In this document: positions 12,213 to 24,100 of the stretch, in pieces
Numbering within the stretch: the first letter of the stretch is position 1
Layout: each line of letters opens with the position of its first letter
Source: Rhea pennata
Lineage: Eukaryota > Chordata > Aves > Rheiformes > Rheidae
Direction of reading: 5' to 3'
DNA length: 64,000 bases
NCBI RefSeq assembly: GCF_028389875.1
Contig: NC_084664.1
Location: forward strand, 136,307,466-136,371,465
The notes under the pieces: model-generated
What the model was told of the DNA's origin: nothing
The model's input: only the letters and a program-made list of their open reading frames with translations
Database searches by the model: none
Position numbers and translations under genes: made by a program

Positions 12213-13234
12213 TCTATGAAGTCAAACATTAACATGTTGTTTCAAAACATAAGCACCTTCTTTTCACAAGCAGTTAAAATACTTCCCTGTGGTGATTTCT
12301 GTCCAGAGCAGAAGATATGAGAGTACACTGAAGTGAAACACTGTTCCCATGATAAAAATCTGTACAAAGAATCACACTCCAAAGGTGGTAAAGCGTTAAT
12401 CAAGTAAATTATCTTGCATTTCTGCTCACAAGAACTCTCATCCTCTCATAGGGCAACACGTTTTTCAGTGTAATTTATCATGTGATTTAAATCCCGAGAA
12501 TGATGAGAACACCTCATAATCATACAAAGCATTATATCTCCTTCCAATCAAAGACGTTAGACAGTACAAGTAACGTATTTTTGTACAGTAGCACACTGAC
12601 AAAAGGGTACCACCAAGAAGTCCATTTTAATATTAAGAGTGTTTACAGCATGTACTAAGAAATTCTGCTTTGCTATGAAGTCTGTACTAGGTGCTACTGA
12701 ACCTTTAGGGAAACATTTTGAATAAATTTGAAATAAAAAAGAAAAGAAATAAATCAAACAAAAAACTCCAGCTTCCTAAATTGTAGTCTTCAGTCATCCA
12801 CATGTATACAGATTAGCCCAGAACAACTGTAGGGTAAATCAGCCTTTTACTTCTCCCTACCTGTTTTAGCAGGAACGTGACATTTGGAGTGTTGCCTCTT
12901 GGGTGTCTTCCACTAGCTGAACATTTCTAATGCTTAAATAGTTACGCAAAAGGAAGAGGCAATTGTTACCACTAACTTTTGTTCATACAAGGGCCACTTC
13001 TGCATCGCTGCATGCCTACTGACGAAACACTGCTGGGATGACTGGGCCACAAGCAGACAGAGGTCTCCGACACCGGACAGTGCTGAATAAGCTGCTGCTG
13101 TTCCTGCACACAGCCACCTCCTCCAGCATCTTTATGGGGAAAATTCAGTATTTACTTTGGAGAAGGCAGATGCTCCTAACCCAGTCTTAGTATCGGAAAT
13201 TGAGGCATATCTACACGTAAGTTAATGGTAAGAC

Positions 13235-13418
13235 TTGTAAGAGTGACGGAGCACTGGACCAGGTTGCCCTGAGAGGTTGTGGAGTCTCCTTCTCTGGAGA
13301 TATTTAAGGCCCGCCTGGATGCAACCCTGTCTACCATGCTGTAGGTGACCCTGCTGAGCGGGGAGGTTGGACTAGATAATCTCCAGAGGTCCCTTCCAAC
13401 CTTACTGATTCTATGAAA
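13235..13418 (+). mobile_element. CR1 LINE, 3' end fragment
   Basis: The segment contains the well-known CR1 3' terminal sequence: GAGCACTGGACCAGGTTGCC, GAGAGGTTGTGGAGTCTCC, TTCTCTGGAGATATT, GTTGGACTAGATAATCTCC and AGGTCCCTTCCAACCT. It ends in GATTCTATGA, the usual CR1 3' microsatellite unit. It is 5'-truncated, as most CR1 copies are, and little diverged from the consensus I remember, so it is the youngest-looking repeat in the window. Confidence 0.95.
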
Positions 13419-14098
13419 AGTTTAGTTTATTTAAACAAAGGTTTTAAGTAATGTTAAATGTTAAGTAAAAAGAGCATTAGATTACAGACACTTGACTTTT
13501 TTTGCAGGCTACCAGGAGTGAGTGTGGAAAAGCCTGTTTTAACAGTTTAATACAACGCATAATGAATGCTGTAGGCAGAAGTGTCAAGGGCAGCCCAGCC
13601 ACAGTGCAGGCTTTTCAGCAGTAATTCACAGTGATGCAGGAGATTGGGAACTTCCCTGTGTTTTCTCTGCTGTGGAGCATAGCAGAAAGAACTGAACTTC
13701 TGCTACTGTTTTATTCAAACACATTCAGCAACAGAAATGATCACTGACATCCTACTTTCTTATTTAATTTCAACATTTCATGTAACTGATGCCTTTTGTA
13801 TATTAGAACATCCAGACGTATGTGCATTTGTGCTTATAAAAAACAAGATTGTATCTGTAGAGAAAGGTAACACTAGGTCAATTGATAGCGGTGGTGGAGG
13901 GCTAGCTTTAAGCCCTCTTCAAATTTCTCCTTGCCTTTATAGCCTTGTATCAGCAGTAAAACAATGCAATCACTGCTGCACAGCACGGATCTATAGCTCA
14001 CTGCAAGAAACACTCCTCCAGGCCTCCTACATCCATATCCATCCCAATGCAATCAACATCAACAACCTTACGCAACGTCATAAGAGAATCTTCCACTT

Positions 14099-14110
14099 CC
14101 CCCCCCCCCC
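14099..14110. repeat. C12 homopolymer
   Basis: A run of 12 C lies in the spacer between ABRA and OXR1. Confidence 0.9.
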
Positions 14111-14504
14111 ACTTTTCCACATTTTTTCTACTGTCACACAGAATAATTGTCAGAGTTAAGCTCTTTCCAGCAGAAGCACATTAACAAGAAATTATGATTT
14201 CTCTAAGCAGAAAAACACTGCTCTCTTGGTTAGATATGGTAATGGCTGATGGTGACATGGTAAATGATACGGTGCATGTGATAATAATGAAACCATACTG
14301 AAGAGACAACCATTTTATACTAAGTAATGAAACTAGACATTTAGTAAGTGCTAATTTGATTCAACCACAGATACGAATTATCAGTAGAAAAAGGGCAAGA
14401 TAAGGAGCTGGAAGCATGCAATACCAAAGGCAGTTTTGAGACAGCTCTATCTTCTTGATGGACTGATACATCCTGCAAAGTAGATTTCAGGGAAAACTAA
14501 CAAA

Positions 14505-15290
14505 GAACCACAGAATAACTCAGGTTGGAGGACACTAAGATGACCTAGTTTAAGTCCCTGTTCAAAGCAGGGCTAAATTTAGAGTTGCTCAGGACTTTTC
14601 CCTGTTGAATTTGGAAAGCTCCACAGATGGAGATTCTATGGCCCCTTTGGGAAACCTGTTCTAGGGCCTACCTACCATCACTGAGAAAAATCTCCTTTTG
14701 TCTCCCTTGCTGCAACTTGTGGATGTTGTCTCACATCCTTTTGCTGCGCACTTCTGAGATCTTAGTCTCATCTCATCTTTAACCCCCATTATGTCTTTGG
14801 AAACTGCAGTTAGAGCTTCCCTTAATTTTACTCCTTCCAGTCTAAGCAAACCCTTGAATGATGTATGTCCCAGTCCTCCAATCACCTCAGCTGTCCTCAT
14901 CTGGACTTGCACCAGTTTGCCAGTATCTCCCTTGTATTATTTGCAAACTGGACACAATACTCCATATGAAGGCTCACTAACCTCAAAGAGAGGAGAGACC
15001 ACCTCCCCTCAACCTGCCTTTTATTTTCTGCTGCACACCAGCAGGCAGCTGGCTTTGATCACCACAGGGGCTTGTTGCAGACATGTTCAGCTTGTTCACC
15101 AGGATTCCATCTATCGGTAAGGATCTTCTGCAGAGCTGTTTTCTAGCCAATCAGTCTAGCTAGAGCTAGACAGCAAAGCTAGTCTAGCTCGACCCGTTTC
15201 TGGACTTCCTTCCATTAGCTTCTCAAGATTCCTCTGAATAGTAGCTGTATTCTCCAGGGTATCAACTGTTCCCTTCAGTGTATATACACG
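14505..15290 (-). mobile_element. CR1 LINE, diverged 3' fragment, antisense
   Basis: Read on the + strand, this is a reverse-complemented CR1. It begins with the CR1 tail (CCACAGAATAACTCAGGTTGG). It then passes the segment equivalent to the consensus near ACACAATACTCCATATGA, the part corresponding to 'TTCACCAGGATTCCATCTAT ... GGATCTTCTGCAGAGCTG', and a part resembling CR1 ORF2 near GGGTATCAACTGTTCCCTTC. It is much more diverged than the copy at 13235 and is interrupted by small indels. The ORF2 remnant is not open. The upper boundary is approximate. Confidence 0.85.
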
Positions 15291-16119
15291 ATCTTAAGGG
15301 TTGAAAGTTCTCCCAAGCTAAAATGAGCCTATTCTTCATTAGAAGAGCTCCACATTGATGTCAAATACTTGACTGAAAAGCTTGTTATACACACACATTC
15401 TCTACTACTACAATTATAGTATCAACTCTTTCAATTAATCCAAGTATTTATGTTGAAATAAAATCTATCATTTCTATAGTTATAATCTGAGAAACAAGTA
15501 CAGTCCAAAAGCTGAAGTGGACAACCCAAGACAAGTGTAATAGGCAGTTTCTGAAAGGAAGAGTTTGGCTAGAGTATGTGTGTTTTTTTTACTGAAAAAA
15601 AATATATATAGTATTCTAATTTCACATTCTACTCACTATACTATGTGGGCATCTTCTAATTGTGCATTTAAGCAACAATTGATTGAATGTTCCGGTTCTT
15701 GCTTGGAGAGAGGGAAGGAGGCTGCAGAACCTAAGTAGCATCTGATTTTGATGGATTTCCAACTTTTAAAAATGTGTACATTGCTATTTATTCATGTATG
15801 TTAGACAAAGCAAGACCAAGGAAATTCTGAAGCTCAGTCACATCGCAATATGGTATTACTAGTAGTTTATCTTTTAGTATTACTAGGAGGAGGGGAAAAG
15901 CAATTAAAACATGCATGTAAGTCCAGTTAAACAAAACCCAGGTCCCTTGCTCTTTTTTTGTTTCCCCTTTATCCATTTTCTCTTAAGAGAAATTTTCCAG
16001 CTGTTTAAGTCATACAACAAGAAAGCAAGTGATGACCAGTGCAGAATGAGAAGCAAATAGATCCTGTATATTCATTAAAGATACTTTAGTAACAGCAATA
16101 ATCTATGTTTGTGCTTCTA

Positions 16120-16143
16120 AATAAACTCCAACTCCAGTTTATT
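16120..16143. terminator. palindromic AATAAA element (both strands); candidate OXR1 polyadenylation signal on the - strand
   Basis: AATAAACT at 16120-16127 and AGTTTATT at 16136-16143 are a perfect inverted repeat (9-base arms if 16119 and 16144 are included) around an 8-base spacer. Each strand therefore shows AATAAACT. On the - strand the hexamer is followed by the G/U-rich GGAGTTGGAGTTTATTT, a plausible downstream element. OXR1 would then have a 3'UTR of about 1.86 kb. Other - strand hexamers at 16312-16317 and 16574-16579 are alternatives. Confidence 0.45.
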
Positions 16144-18002
16144 TTTACATATATTTAGATTTATTTGCTATACATCACTACGACCTTATAGTACTTAAAA
16201 TCCATTACAGGATTTCTTTTTTCTTTTTTTAAATAATCAGTCTTAACTCCACAAAGACAATAATACTGCTGTGGAAGACCAAAGGGGAGAAGAGCCATTT
16301 TAATATTTTAATTTATTTACATTTCCTTATTTTGTAAACATTTAGTCTACACATTACACTAAGTTCTAATAAGGGTAAAGAGCTATACATAGAGACAGGA
16401 AACAAAGCCCTGTATTTCTATTCATATTGAGCATTAGCATATTATAGATGAAACATTTGCCATTTTTCATTACCATAGCAATAGGCTTTCTTCAAGTAAG
16501 TTTTTAAAACTCTTCCAAGATCTAAATATTTTGAAATATACAACTACATCTACTTAAGCCAACCCATTTGGCTTTTATTCTATTTCTAGAATAATTTAAA
16601 GTGCTATAAGCAACCCGTCAATCAACACTTTTCTATAATAACAAAACTACTTTAAACATTAATTTACAAGATAATATACAATGTTCATCTGAAATAGCTG
16701 AAATTTCAGCACATAGTCAGTCACTGTCACACTTAACAGCAATTTTTTTTCTTTTTGTTTTTACAGAACATAGAAGCTTTGAAACAAATAGTTTTGTTGA
16801 GCTGTTATTGCCACAATGGCTTATCAATTTCCTACGAAAGTGGACAAAAGCTACTGGAACTGTATTCTAGCCTGTCATTTTCTTGAGGTCACATGACAGT
16901 AAGTTTGCATGTTCCACAAGTCTACAGAATTACAATATTGTCTACCTATAGTACATTATCTCATTTTAATCAGAGCTGGTGCTAACTGTAAATTTACAAC
17001 ATAGATCCACTCAAAAACATCACAACTATTTTTTCTTTGGACAGGAATAAGCTATATTCTTGGAACTGATGTGCTACACGGCTACAACAGTATAACAGTA
17101 TATATCTGACACTTTATGTTGAAGAAAGATGCATCTGTTTTGTAATCTTTGTATTTTTTAATGCCCAACTATAGCTACAAATTGTTCACCAATTGAACTT
17201 CCTTTAGCCTTTTAGATTTGTAGAACTGTCACATTCTTACATTCCCTTGCTATTTTGTAAGTCCTGCCACATAGCTCAATATTGTCAGCATTTGTCCCAA
17301 ACCTGCAGATCATTAACAGCATGTGCAAAACACTTTAACACAATCAGCATATGCAGCTAGAACACTTACTGTATTGTTTAACTGACTTTTTTTCTAAACA
17401 TGAACAATAAACAAGACAAGTGGCACTGTTCACTTTGGATATATCATCTAACTTGACCATGTGCATACTGGTATGTGTTAAGAAGGAATGCTAGGCTTCT
17501 CATCTAGTTGTGGCACCGTACAGATTTATCCATCACTGGCCCAGACCAATTTCTGCAATACCCACACACAGCTTTCTTCTTATGTAGGGCAGCTTCATTC
17601 ATATATATAATCTGAATACAAAAATAATAGCCTATATTCAATGAAGCAGCCCCTGGCAGGATTGAAGAAAGGTGTGTGGGAAACTTAGGAGGCAGCTGTA
17701 GAGAGAGAGAGAAAATTTTGTAGGCTGCAAGGTTCAAAGCAACTAACATTCATTTTTAGTCCACATGGTTTATATTTCTTAAAAATGTTTACAGCTTAGA
17801 AAAACTAGGACCATATATTACAGATGTGAGAACATAAAAAAGGCAGCTATTTCAAAATTATAATTAGATGGCCACGTAGAAAACAAAAGAAAGCAAACAA
17901 AAAAATAACATAGAACAGCATGTTATATTGCTCCTCAGGATTTGTGAGCTGCACTGATTTGTGTCAGGCTTGGGACAATACCCTGCAGAAATAGTTTTAT
18001 AC
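16138..18002 (-). other. OXR1: probable OXR1 3' untranslated region
   Basis: Non-coding sequence follows the OXR1 stop codon on the - strand. It has no repeat element that I recognise. Canonical AATAAA hexamers on the - strand lie at 16574-16579, 16312-16317 and 16138-16143, so the 3' end could be at any of them; the lowest is used for the boundary. Confidence 0.5.
16574..16579 (-). terminator. OXR1: alternative OXR1 polyadenylation signal AATAAA
   Basis: This is the first canonical AATAAA I found on the - strand after the OXR1 stop. A G/U-containing stretch (AATGGGTTGGCTTAAG) follows it within 20 bases. It may be the proximal site for a shorter 3'UTR of about 1.43 kb. Confidence 0.4.
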
Positions 18003-18138
18003 TCATTCAAAAGCCCAAATTTCTATGTCTTGAATAATGAAGTCTTCTCGCTTAGAAAGTGTACGATTCCCAAATGTTTTACATGAATGACTTCTTCCAT
18101 GGTAGAGATCCCCATCAAGCCAAAGAGCAAATTCCCCT
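18003..18138 (-). CDS. OXR1: OXR1 last coding exon (TLDc C-terminus)
   Basis: This exon is 136 nt. The first base completes a glycine codon, 44 codons follow, and the stop TGA is at 18005-18003. It encodes GEFALWLDGDLYHGRSHS, then CKTFGNRTLSKRED and IQDIEIWAFE, the most conserved end of the TLDc domain. The acceptor is CTTGCAG|AGGGG. Confidence 0.97.
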
Positions 18139-21100
18139 CTGCAAGACAAACAGAGCATATTAAAGGAAAAAGATTGGAAAAGTTAAACTAAACTTTTTTT
18201 CATTCAGAAAATTCTAGAAGGCTGGAAGAATCAAAGAATTCTCTTTTTCAGCACAAGTACCTCATAGCTCTTGATAAATTCAAATCTGTAAGGAGTTCCC
18301 CCCCCCCTTAATTTAGAAATATTTTATTCAGATATTCTGAAAAAAAAAATCTTAAGTTTTTAGCCCTCTCAATTTCCATAAACAAGAAGTGTAACAGTAC
18401 TTCTCTGTGTGAGAAGAATGCTGATGAACAGGAAAAACATCAGAGGCTTGTGGACAATTTCCCTTCAAGCCTCTAATTGTGTTTAATTTTCACACTTACA
18501 TACCATCAGAAACGTAAGTATCGTGTCTATTCTGAATACGTGAAGAAAAACACGCAAGTAGAGCATGCAAAGCATCATGATCTTTCAAGGCTGAAACCAG
18601 ATACCACACTATGCTGAAGATAAAAAAACAAAAAAACAAAACAAAACAAAAAGCCACCCTTGCTTAAGTCACCCAAATCTAGTAAAAAAAATAAACATAT
18701 GGCTGATCCTAAAGCTTTTCCTTCTTTACTTATAACTGCCAAGTCCTGAGACATTGAATTTAAAATTGAAGTCAGTTCCAAATTTTCTTTTTTTTTTTTT
18801 TTTTTTTTAGGTAAGTGTGTATGTACATATACACACACAGTTATTTGTAACATACTCTCCATAATAAAGAATAAAAATTATGATTCACCCTCCTCCGCCA
18901 AAAGCAAGGGAGTCCATGTCGCCTTTGATGAAGAACATGTTGTCTCCCGTCCATTTGAAAACCTAATGAAAAATAGATTAGCAAGTTAAAATATCTGAAC
19001 TATTGGTCTGAGTAAGGACATAATTTGAGAGTCAGACTTACTTTTCCTAATACGGAAATTCAGCAGAATTTAGAAAGGGGTGTGTGTGTGTGTGCGCATG
19101 TGTGGAATCTTATTCTGCCTGCATTTCATTGTACTGAAGCTTTTCATTATGCAAACTCTATTTACTGTGCAGTTTTGATTCTGTGAAAAGCTAGTATGAT
19201 CACATACTTCTTGGGACAATTCTCAGAATTTAGATACTTATTTGAATAAGTCTCACAGCAGGTATCTTACGAGAAAACACAGAGGGGAAAAAAAAGAAAA
19301 AACCCACCAAATTTGAACTCCTTACCTCAAAGTCTGGAGAGAATGTATAAAGAAAGGTCTCTCCAGTGCCATAAAAGCCATCACTCACTTTAAATGGTTC
19401 AGATGCTAGTGCACCAAAAACCTGTGAACAAATACATGTAAAATAATACTTAGGAAAAAAAATAATATACACAGCATCTGCAAATATTTAATGATAGTAA
19501 CTGCCATGCAATCTGTCAGCTTGCAAATGATGCCAAATTTGGAATTTTACTACAGGATTACAAGCCTTACACAGTATCACACTGACTGCATTGATACTGT
19601 TTGACACTTCATGGTAAACTGAATGAGAGAGAATCATCCTTTACTAAGAACACAAACAACAACACACAGAATAAAAACCTAAGCTCTGTAAGTTCTCAAA
19701 AACAATGTAAAAATAATTTTTAAAATTAAAGATCCAAAAGGTTCTGCTTCTTATGCAATCATTCACATTACAGTCACCATGGTTCCTTGAACTAGGCTAC
19801 TTTTTAGCGAGTTCCTAGCTCACTAAAAATCACTGAGTTGTGATTTTTCTTGCTATTTATTCATTCTATTCCAAATAACAGATAAGTACGGCTATCGAGT
19901 CTTAAAACACAGCCAAGTTGAACTAACCCACTGTTAGTGATCAGAGGATTTATGATGTTTAACAACAAGCACACTGCATCAGTAGTTAAAGAGGTATGAG
20001 AATAGATTACTAGCTTTTTAAATCTGATTAAAGCAGTAGCCGTTTCTCAGAAAGTAGAATAAACCGAAAAAATCCTACACTATTATGCTGAACCAAGTAT
20101 ATTTCACGAAGCACAATCAAAAGTCAGTATTTCTGTTCCTAGTAGAAAACTTTTTTCCACATCTACAAGGGTAGAGCAGATGTAAATGCAAAAGCAGACC
20201 ACTAGCACTCACTCTCACTTACATGCTATGTACAAGGCAAGGGGAAACAGGAATGGAAGTTTTTCTGTTTTTATTCACACTAAACAGAAAAACAAGACTG
20301 ATGAAGAAGACATTAAAGCTACTGTCCTGACTTTAATTATGTTCAGGATAAGGTAGAAAGATTTCTTCGGTTCATCCTAAGAAAGCTGTAGGTTTTCCAT
20401 TTACAGTACCTATAAAAACAAACAAACAAACCAACGACAAACAACCCCCCCCCCCCCCCCCAAACCAGATGCATCTGAACTTTCAGACCAGGGACTTGAG
20501 GATTTTATCAGGTGTTGGCCATGTATCGTCTTCAAGAGCAAGAAGTTACCAGCTCAGAATCAGTGTTAGGAAATTCCTTCTCTCTCTCAGGTTTAGGTGG
20601 TCCTCTATTATAAAGGAAGTCCTTTATTCCTAGTGGCAGGGAGGGAGAACCAAACCACTACACCATACACACTGCTTATTATGAAACAAACCTCCAAGGC
20701 TTCCACTGACTAGTTATGACACAATTTTCATTAAAGAATAGCAAATTATCCCTGATAGTCTTCTAAACATCCTGGTAATACACAGTCTGTCTTCAGTCTA
20801 ACTAGGTGCAATCATATCAACAGCGGAGGTTTTCAAAGCCAAAGTGTTGAAGTCCAACACTGGTTCTTTGAAGTAAACTTTTCATCATTTTGAAAAGATT
20901 ATGCACTCCAAAAGAAAATACAATTTCTTCACAGGTGCAGGTAGAACTGCATCTTTTTAAGAGTCAATGAAGAGACTCTGCTGTTAAAAGGAAACGCAAG
21001 GAATACTACTTTGGAGAGAAAACAGAGGTAGGACTTGCATACAAAACTTCCTTTAAAGTCATAACAATTGAAGAACTTATTTCTAATATTTCAGAATAAT

Positions 21101-24100
21101 TTATTAAAAATAACCTCAAAGAACTGACAAGCACTGTTCAAATAAAGGTATTTTATACACATTTATATACTGTTCCTTTACTTGTTTGAGTAAATAGAGC
21201 TACCTTGGTGCATATTTGTGCATAAATACAGTATTTTTAATCCAAAATGAGATTCTCTGTAGGAATTTTTAAAAATTACTTTGAAAAGTGATACAGTGCT
21301 ACAGTCAGCTGAAGTTAATCGTTTCATAACCTTGCCAGAGAGGCATAAGCTTCAAATTCATTCTAAAAGTTTGAAGTTCCATGACTCAGATGAAATGTCT
21401 TGATAGTACTTGACCCTATGTGTCCAATGACTCCAATAATTTTGCCTAGATATTTTCACTCCATTGAAGACATGGGGACAAGTAGACATTTTCCTTCTGA
21501 TCGGTATTAGAACAGGATAATAAACAGGCTTAACAGAAAAAGAGAACTATTATGTATATTTTATTTTCTTGGGAAATCAGACCAAAATGAAGGATTTTGT
21601 TTTATTTTATTTGAAGATGATGCTTGTTTTCCTGTTACTTTTCACAATTTTTTGTTCGTCTGTTTTTAATGGTAGGCTTGATGTCAGTCCCAAATATTAT
21701 TAAGACCAGCAGTTGCAAACACTTATTTCTTTCCAGTTTATTACCAGTTAGTCAGTCTCCTGGGTCAGAGAAAGTTCAAATGAGAGATCATCAAGAATAA
21801 TGTCCAACATAGTATCTAGCAAATCACGGCCAGAGCATCAAATGATCTTATATTTAAACAAATGAAAAATCCCCAGATTAGAGAAGTCCATCTCTCCCAG
21901 TTCTGGCAGGATACCTGGGGAAATGCTTGTTAGAATAACAAAGTAGAAAGAAAAGAAGAAAACGAAATTAGAAATTAAACAGATCTGGAAACTTAGCAAA
22001 TTTAGCTGACTTTAGTAGAAAATCAGCACTGTCATCTGGCTTAAATAATCGCGGTCCTCCAGTCTCATGCTGCAAAGACATTGAAAATGTTTCTTCTTCC
22101 TGCAATGTGTGAAGAACTCCAGAATTATGTTATGCAGACAAAACAGTTCAGACCTATCTGATTTCAGATTTAAATCAAAAGAAGTAATAGTTATCTTTCT
22201 AGTAAGTATGTTAACTCTAAGTCCTTCTTCTAAAAGCATGCTTGGCTCAGTTTGTCGTACCTAGGAAGATCTCACAGAAAGTAATTCAGCTCAGATAATG
22301 ACATTTTAATTTGACGACAGTCAATTATTCAAAGCTGATAATTTAGGTCTTACTAAAACCCTCTGTGAGTAAAGGTTGGGAGGAGGTATTCTTCCACACA
22401 GGCTTTAGTTTTAGCTAATGGCTTATTTCAACTTAATTACTGCATTATTGAAATAGGTCTTCCATCAGAATTTAAAAGCATTATTAGTTTATTCTCCTCC
22501 AGAGACTTTGGGTTCCATCACAGGTCCCACCAACCTAATATCAAAAGACAAGCCTTATTAGATACTTGATTATCCTAATCCCAAGCTTCTATCAATAGAT
22601 TTGTTCAGTAGCTTAATATTGTTTTAGGGCTTTATTTGGTTACTTCAGTGTCACGAAATATACCTACAGCCTTGATTTCATTCAGAATTATGTGTACATT
22701 TTCTGCACCAACATAATTTGTAGTTCAAGAAAGCATTTCATTTTTTACCATTATTAGCTGTACAGCTAACTTATACGTTATTTCTGTTTTTTATCTTTAA
22801 TTTTTATCCATAAAAATAATTACTAACACCTATTGTTTCCTACTAAAGTTCTGTAGAACCCTCTATTCATATCAATTTTTTTACAACTAGAGTTCACCTC
22901 TGCACATATAGTCTCTACAAAATCCAGAAATGGATTTATAAAAATTAAGTTTCTAAAAAGCAGAATAGATGTGACATTTTCCTTCATGCGAACTCAAGTG
23001 TTTGAGAGAATAGTTTCTTCTGAAACTTGGTGTAATGTATCTGTCAGAGATGCTGTGATAATAAGACTGTGCTTACTGTATGAAAATAAAGAACGTTCTT
23101 ACTTAAATGTATTTAAGATAAAAACTTATAGCACATTCAAATTAGGGAAGTTTGATTCATGCAGAAAAAAATGAACTGATGAAAATAATGCTCTTTTTAA
23201 TATAAAATTAAGGAAAATTTACATTTAAACACTAACTATATGAATATTTTCTAACTGCATAGTAGCAAGAGGCTACTGAACACTTCCAGTTATTTCTTAA
23301 TTTACATCTTGCTTCAAATTGCCAGAGTCTCTGAACATTAACTTCCTTTAAAGGCTCAAGTTACTCCTTGAGAAACTTTAGTAACTTCATGTGGGTTTAG
23401 TTCAGATTAATACTCTCAGGATTCAGGATTAACATTACATCCAGCACTGAAGTAGATATGATATTACATAAACAATAAGTATTCCTTGCCTGGAATTTAC
23501 CTTCTGGTAAAATGAAGTATAGAGCTGTGCCAATCCTAATTGCTATCTTTGTTCAGCCATTACACAGACAGGGCATGTTCAAAAAAATTGCTTCATTTCA
23601 GCGTTTGTCCTACATCATCTCATAGATGTGATTTATGCACAGGTTTAAAAAGAAATAGTACATAATAACTATATAAAAAAAACTCACAGGTTTTTACTTA
23701 AAATAGACCTGAAGCTTGCTTTACGTATATGCATACATATGAATATTTTATTTAGAATTGTACAAAAATATAGGTTTTAAAGGATCTAGGATAGGCCTCT
23801 TTGTACGATTTTCTGCTCAAAGGAGGACTAATTCTGAAGTTATGTTGAGTTGGCTCAGGACCTTGTGTAGTCAAGCTTCAACTATCTCCATAGACAAGGA
23901 TTGCCCCATAGCCTTTCTACATTCACATTTGGTAAACTTCCATCAGCAAATCTGGGCCTTGAGAGAAGACCATATCGCTTCTAGAAGCAACATGAAAAGA
24001 ACTGGGCTGTAGCAAAACAGGCAATTTGTTTTTAAACAAACTGTAATCCTCCAAGACACTTTTTGTGTCAATCCATGAGTCTACGTGGATTCTGCATGAG

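Larger units (their letters stand above)
12151..16119. other. intergenic DNA between the 3' ends of ABRA and OXR1
   Basis: This spacer separates two convergent genes. It holds an (AC)18 microsatellite (12175-12210), a CR1 3' end on the + strand (about 13235-13418), a C12 run (14099-14110) and a longer CR1 fragment on the - strand (about 14505-15290). I see no coding gene; the open frames here are short, and some overlap CR1 sequence. Confidence 0.75.

Noticed and set aside
13737..14159. 140-codon + strand frame between ABRA and OXR1
   Set aside because: It has no recognisable domain and includes a C12 homopolymer; its length is within what chance gives in this amount of DNA. No neighbouring splice or promoter evidence.
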